Position numbers and translations under genes: made by a program. Below the pieces are notes generated by a model. That model did not search any database, was not told where the DNA came from, and saw only the letters and a program-made list of their open reading frames with translations. This document shows, one piece after another, positions 58,701 to 64,000 of a stretch of DNA of 64,000 nucleotides; the first letter of the stretch is position 1, and each line of letters opens with the position of its first letter. The stretch spans positions 3,319 through 67,318 of the forward strand of contig JADHYX010000044.1 in the NCBI GenBank assembly GCA_027604685.1, in the 5' to 3' direction. Source of the DNA: Lobulomyces angularis (lineage: Eukaryota > Chytridiomycota > Chytridiomycetes > Lobulomycetales > Lobulomycetaceae).

Positions 58701-60278
58701 TATTTAACAATTTCTGAAGTTGATTCTGCATAATTCCAAACTCTAATGGATCGGTCAGATGAGCAAGTAACGATCAATGGCTTTCTAATACAAGTATCCA
58801 TCCCCGTAATTTGTCCATGATGGAATGGTTGTGAAAAGATTTCGAATTTTATATCCTCAGGCTGTTCAATTTTTTTTTGATTTACTTCAGTTTACTGAGA
58901 ATTATTGATAACATACCTTTACATCTGCGTTCGCCAATAAAACACTAAAGATTTGATTTTTTTCAGTCGTACAAACTAACATATCTTCACTCTGTGGCAT
59001 TGCTAAATTCACAACTCTAGAAGTTTCATCACTAACGGCAAATTCTTTAGACTTTCTGAACAGCTCTGTTCTTGTTGATGCTGCACCAGCTGATTGATTC
59101 ATCTGTGACGATTCATCTGATCTTTCGTACATAATAGTGGTTCCTGACTCACCACCTGCAACGAACCCCTTTAACATAGGAATCAAACTATGAACTGCTT
59201 TTTTTTGGGAAGTCAATCCGTAAAAATTAGAAATTTCACACTTTAATTCCCCATTTGACTCAAATATAAAAATTTTCCCATCATCCGTTCCAACGGCTAT
59301 TTTTTCATCACCAACCCAGCAATGGGAAAGAAAATTCTACAGTAAATGAAAAGAAAAGGCAATAACAACCATAAATACTTCTATATTTACTTTTTTAATT
59401 ATAATAATACCTTTAATTCAAACTTTTGAATTGCTAATGGCTTCATTACTCCTTCTGAATATCTCAAAAGCTTAAATATTCCATTTCCTATAACACAAAC
59501 CTGTGTATTGTCGTTAGGATTAAAGCTTACTTGGTTGATAACCATTCCAAAATTGGAATTCGAATTTGCACTATTAGAGAGTTGAGAAGCAATATTGGGA
59601 TTCGCTGCAGCTGATTGATTAGATGGTGACGACACATTTTGAGAGATAGGAAAAGTAGTTTTTATTGAAGCCATTAATTTTGTCCTATAATTTTTTAGCA
59701 GGCTCAGGAAATATTTTAAAAATAGTACCTCTCCCAAGACCAGTAGTATAATGTCCAATCTTGCGAGCCTGATTGTGTTAATATATATTTTCCATCACTT
59801 GAAAATGCCATAAATATGAATTCCTAATGGAATTTATATCAAGTTATCAATAAGAAAAAAGTTACCTTGCAATCTGAATCATTGGGAACCATAGTTTTTC
59901 TTCTTCTCATGGAATTGATATCATAAACACATATGGTTGGCTTGTCTCCACCCCTTTCAGCAACTGCAACATATCTCTTATTTGATGATACTACCATGGC
60001 AGTTATTGCTTCACAGTTGTCAGATGCTGGTATAAATTTTTGAGTTTTAGTTTCTGTATTATATAAGATTATATTTGCTCCAGCTGGATATATGACCTAT
60101 TTCAAAATCTTTTTTAACATTTGTGCAAAAAGTATGTAAAATATTACTGTTGTTTCATCTACAAAGGATATGTTATTTGCTACATCCCCTTTTAATCCAA
60201 AAACATGTCTATATTTTGGTAAAATTAAAAATTTTCTTCTAATTAAGTATACCTATGGGCTACTGCTGAAATTGACAT
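55706..60278 (-). CDS. CFAP57: Cilia- and flagella-associated protein CFAP57 (WDR65)
   Basis: About 17-20 exons on the minus strand, from ATG 60278 to TAA 55706. An axonemal protein of the inner-dynein-arm regulatory region. The N-terminal WD40 part begins [20 protein letters not shown], then [97 protein letters not shown] and [20 protein letters not shown], as in animal and algal CFAP57. The C-terminal half (below about 57660) is a long coiled coil with family blocks such as [13 protein letters not shown] and [14 protein letters not shown]. Two Gly/Ser-rich inserts occur within the WD40 region. The last short exon (55706-55800) is inferred. It marks a motile-flagellum lineage. Confidence 0.93.
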
Positions 60279-60659
60279 TTTATTGGTTTTTTTTTTCGAC
60301 GCGTTAATTTCAAACTGAAAGCTAAAAAACAGCAGTTACCAATATGGTTGCTTAAGATAATAATAAATTTACTTATATGGCAAACTCTTCTCAATAGTTG
60401 CTGTTTAAACTATTATGATATCATTTTGAATTAATTCGAATAAAGTAGAATATGGTAACGTTGGAGCATTGTGGTTGGGCAGCAGCTGCTAACTCTGCTG
60501 GTTGGAATGCACTGGCCTTCATCTTAGACTAAATTGCTTGTGTTAGAGCATATCAAACAGAACACTTAAAAGTTACAATAAGTTTGAAGGACGTGGTTTG
60601 AGTGGAGGAAAATTCAGAACCTTATAACCCTTCACTTGAAAAAAAAACTTTAAGAATAA
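60279..60659. other. Divergent promoter region, CFAP57 and DUF2408 gene, with a small ORF
   Basis: 381 bp between the two starts. Most is AT-rich, but 60452-60532 is an ATG-to-TAA frame of 26 codons with an unusual Ala/Gly/Trp-rich product (MVTLEHCGWAAAANSAGWNA start). It may be an upstream ORF in the DUF2408 leader or a relic. Confidence 0.35.
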
Positions 60660-62253
60660 ATGGTTATTACAGCATCAACAACCAGAAACAATCAGGATTT
60701 GCAATCACTATATCAGCTTCAACATGATATACGAGAAGTTGTCAAGGGAAAAACTCCAAAACTAAATGATATTCAAGAACTGGGTGAACGTACCTTTAAG
60801 GCAAACATATTGTACGAGAATACGTTAGCAAAGCTGGAAAGAGAAAAAAGAAAATTAGAATCAGTAATGAAACACATTTGGGATGGCTTTGATAGGGCAG
60901 TATTACCATTATGGAAAGTGGAGTCAGTACAACCATTTTTCTAAAATTTTTCTTTGATACTTAACAAAAATATAGTGACGAATTGATTTCAGTTTATGAT
61001 GATTTGGTTACAGTTATGCGTTCATTGGAAGAATTAAATTCTCAAAAAGACCCTCTTCCAAGCAACTCTTCAAAACTTTTAAAACTACAAGAGGAGCTTC
61101 ATATCATTGAAAACGATCACTGTGTTAATGGACTATACGTTCCGCTAGGGTGGAAGCGAAATGACAGGATTCCGACGGGCCAAAGTATTCTTGCTTTATT
61201 GTTTTCTAGAAATTACAAACTGGTTAGACACATTCAAGAAAAGGAGCCAACAGGTATATTTTTGAACTATCAATTTTGTAATATCTTCTTTTTACAAGTG
61301 TCCTCAAAACTGATCCCACTTGAATTAAGACTGAGAAATATAGTTCATAATCTTCAGATGATTAAAGATAATTATACAGACCCCTTTGAAGACGAATTTG
61401 GGTAAATTTTAGAGATTATCTTTTTCTTAATGTTATGTTTATAAGGCCAATCCCAATTGATCAAATTGAAATTGGTGTTTTGCAAGAACAACTTTCTGCT
61501 ATCGAAAACTTGCAAGTTGATGGAAAATTTGTAGACGATGACGGATCCGTTCCCAGCGGACAAGGAACTTTGCACTCACTATTGGAAGAAGGTTATGATC
61601 TGGTGCATGATTGGTATTCAGTTTCAGTAAATATTCTAAATAATTTTTATTTTAGTTTAATAGCTGCCGAAAATAAAGCAACCAGTGAAAATGACTTATT
61701 GAACGGTGCAATCAATCAAGCACGTCACGTCGCTGATAGTATTTTCAACAACGCAAGTCGTGTTACCAAGGATATGGCAACTGAAGCCCGTTCTGTTTCT
61801 TTGACTACTCTTCACACTTTACAGGCAACCCTTGAGCAGGGTAGCGATATACTAAAAAAAGTAGTGGTAAACCCTGCAGATTCTTTAAAGTCCACGTCCA
61901 AAGTATTGGCATCAAGTACTCGAGGAGCATTAGGATTTTTAAATAAGCTTTACGGCGAATTTGAGCCAGTAGACCCTTCTCTACTTCATACTTACGCGGC
62001 AATAAAAAAAATTAGAAATGACCTGAAACTACTTCGCAATGAAATTGACTTGATAAAATTAAGACCTAATAACAAGGTGGATGAGGTAAACCTTAATAAG
62101 CGATTAAGGATACTGCAGGAGGAATTAGATATCATTGATGGCCAAAAGGTTGACGGAAAATTTTTAAACTCAGACGGTGACATTCCCAGAGGTCAGGCTT
62201 TATTATCGTCGCTTTTAGACGAAAGCTACTGTCTCATTGCTGAAATTATATAA
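60660..62253 (+). CDS. DUF2408-family fungal protein
   Basis: Five exons give 469 aa: 60660-60922, 60976-61253, 61299-61401, 61446-61613, 61656-62253. Fungal-specific family of unknown function. Three related units: LQEELHIIENDHCVNGLYVP...GQSILALLFSRNYKLV; LQEQLSAIENLQVDGKFVDD...SGQGTLHSLLEEGYDLVHD; LQEELDIIDGQKVDGKFLNS...RGQALLSSLLDESYCLI. Between the second and third copies lies a Ser/Thr/Ala-rich amphipathic stretch (about residues 290-340). The first intron's donor (GTCAGT at 60923) and the in-frame 42-nt intron 61614-61655 are inferred. The second unit is better preserved than the first. Likely cytosolic; no catalytic motif seen. Confidence 0.8.
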
Positions 62254-62470
62254 AATATATTTCTATATATTTTCTATACATTTAAATTTAATATGAACAC
62301 TGGTTAGTCTGACAAAAAAAGCCAATTTTTAAGAAAAAATGTAAATTTATTTTTGGTACTTATTTAATAAAGAAATTTTTTTTATCGTCATTCACATAAA
62401 TAAAACTGATAGTTATTAAAAAAGACATTAAAAATAGTCTAAAAAAAAGCTTTTGTTTTTATTCTATTTT

Positions 62471-63999
62471 TTAACTTCTTTCAATAAACTTAATCTTGGC
62501 AGACTGCGGTGCGGTTAAGCATAATGCAGGAGCGTAAGCAACATCCCTTGGAAGGTCAGCAAAAGCAGTGACAAAACTTTCTCTAACACCAATTTTTTTC
62601 TTGCAAATTTTTAATGTACGTTCTTTATCAGTTAACTCTAAAATAAATTTAATTATATCACCATTTTGGAATTGTTGGTAATTCTCAACGACAGCACTAA
62701 AAAAAAATATTATGTTAAGAATCTAGTTATTTAATGTATATTATACTAGTGTTCTGGATTAGCAATAATAGAACCATCCATGCTTCGATAAAAAAAAGAA
62801 TTTGTAGATATAACATTATCTTGCAATTTTCTATAAATATTTGCATCGCAAATTCCAATATCCAGTTCTAATTCAGTTCCATTACGCACACCGGTTTCCA
62901 TAATTTCCAATTCCCAAATTAAAACTCCTGATGTAATGGATTGAGTTGTGAGGTGATGATGCCAGTCTTGATTTGGCGATACTATCAAAGATGATCCAGG
63001 AGTATTTTCCCAGGTTAAATTGAAATTCATTGGTGCCGTTGTTGGTTTTAGTAAGAAAGCTTAATATAAATATTAAAATTTTTTACCCTCAATAAAATTT
63101 TTGCAGTTATTGATACCTTTAAAGATTTCAAACATCTTTAATTTACCAATGGCGCCAAATTCTTCTAATAGAACAAGTTCTTCGTTGGCTACTTTATCAA
63201 ACGAAATGAATGAAAATATTTTGGTTATTTGTTCGTCAGTGCCTTTGTTTTGTTTTGACCATTCAACAGTTGATTTTAAGGTCTGGAAAGCGGATTGGTC
63301 ATGAACAATTTCAAGTACGGTAAGTAAGGTTTCAAAATCTAATAAAAGGAAAAATTTGGAATTTAAGAAAGCACCAGAGTTCTTTTGAAGAAACTTGGCA
63401 ACTTGCTTTCTTAATAGATCATCTCCTTCAACCTAACCAAAGAAAGAATTAATATATTGTTTTCCTAAAAACAAAAGCTTTTTTTTTTTCTCACAAAAGA
63501 ATATTTTAAAGTTTCAACGGAATTTTCAATGGTAATACTAGTGTAAACTTTTTGTTCTGCGTATGCACTTAATTGTGGAGCGTTATATTCCCTGCCAATT
63601 CTGGCCACATTAATATTGAAAGTTTGATTTCCAAAAGGACTGTCGTCAATAACACCAGAAACAAGAAACCTGCATAATACTTTAAATGGTTCAACGGGAG
63701 CGTGTGGTATAGCCATTTCCTTCATACTAGGATCCACATTCATACCATAAAGTAAATCTCCAAAAACACTAGATCTCAAACCAATGATGACTTTTGGAAC
63801 AGGTACCTTAACTTGATTTGGACCCACAATGAAAGTAAAATCACAAAATTTGGAACCAGGGTTGTTTGCAACATCCAGATTCTTTGATAGGGTAGCAAAA
63901 ACATCTGCAGTTGGAATGTGAACCTTAAAAATTGTTTTAGGTACCTGAAACAATATTCCTTACCTCTTGTCCTCTTAATGTATAATTCGACATATCCAT
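62471..63999 (-). CDS. BTB-BACK domain protein
   Basis: Exons 63964-63999, 63495-63944, 63117-63432, 62747-63059, 62471-62696 give 446 aa. The BTB fold is visible at FCDFTFIVGPNQVKVPVPKV, IGLRSSVFGDLLYGM and FKVLCRFLVSGVI. A BACK-type helical region follows (ENSVETLKYSF, DDLLRKQVAKFLQKNSGAFL). The C-terminal ~180 residues form a beta-rich domain (SGVLIWELEIMETGVRNGTE, ELDIGICDANIYRKL, GDIIKFILEL) resembling a PHR/SPRY-type fold. BTB-BACK proteins often link substrates to Cul3 ubiquitin ligases. The first junction is odd: the GTAAGG...TTTCAG piece is only 19 nt, or the true first exon lies beyond the window. For the intron before 63059 I prefer donor GTATCA (57 nt) over a 27-nt alternative. 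Confidence 0.75.
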
Positions 64000-64000
64000 A

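Noticed and set aside
63060..63086. 27-nt intron in the BTB-BACK gene
   Set aside because: An upstream GTATCA donor (57-nt intron) also keeps the frame and fits the normal intron size.

Overview
The window is nuclear DNA from an AT-rich, intron-dense eukaryote. Nearly every gene is broken by short GT-AG introns of about 37-100 nt (mostly 40-60), often with a CTAAY branch-like motif before a T-rich acceptor. Gene content points to an early-diverging, flagellated (zoosporic) fungus or a close relative such as a chytrid, rozellid or aphelid. Fungal-type genes (NTE1, DBP7, a Mam3/CNNM protein, a DUF2408 protein) sit beside ciliary genes (CFAP57, ARMC9), a cobalamin-trafficking MMADHC homologue and a class C receptor with bacterial-type sugar-binding domains. 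The species cannot be named from the sequence alone.

Layout. 0.5-6.3 kb: two large acidic unknown proteins, the second with one C-terminal membrane helix. 6.5-10.8 kb: a class C 7TM receptor with two periplasmic-binding-protein domains. 11.5-13.7 kb: a CNNM/Mam3 transporter. 14-17.7 kb: an orphan 7TM protein, a six-exon unknown gene and a chaperonin-like relic. 17.7-20.6 kb: an F-box/LRR gene head-to-head with orotate phosphoribosyltransferase. 22.1-24.2 kb: an arrestin-like protein. 24.9-28.0 kb: a divergent pair of secreted proteins, a DOMON protein with a His/Lys/Tyr-rich tail and a tyrosinase. 28.2-33.6 kb: TTC5, a small secreted Cys protein, MMADHC and a RING/TRAF-type protein. 34.1-43.5 kb: NTE1 and the DEAD-box helicase DBP7. 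43.7-51.2 kb: ARMC9, maleylacetoacetate isomerase, an unknown protein and the splicing factor ISY1. 51.5-53.2 kb: a secreted protein with three copies of an unrecognised repeat flanked by the same His/Lys/Tyr-rich sequence as the DOMON protein. 53.3-64 kb: a small membrane protein, a second 7TM receptor, CFAP57, DUF2408 and a BTB-BACK protein.

Exon models were built by hand. For every model whose full exon list is given, the summed exon length is a multiple of three; the NTE1 and CFAP57 models were followed exon by exon but not summed. The most interesting candidate system is the tyrosinase plus two secreted proteins that share a QSLNS, Tyr/His/Lys-rich, KKKYY and acidic module. This suggests a tyrosinase-crosslinked, or metal- or mineral-binding, extracellular matrix. 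That is an inference.
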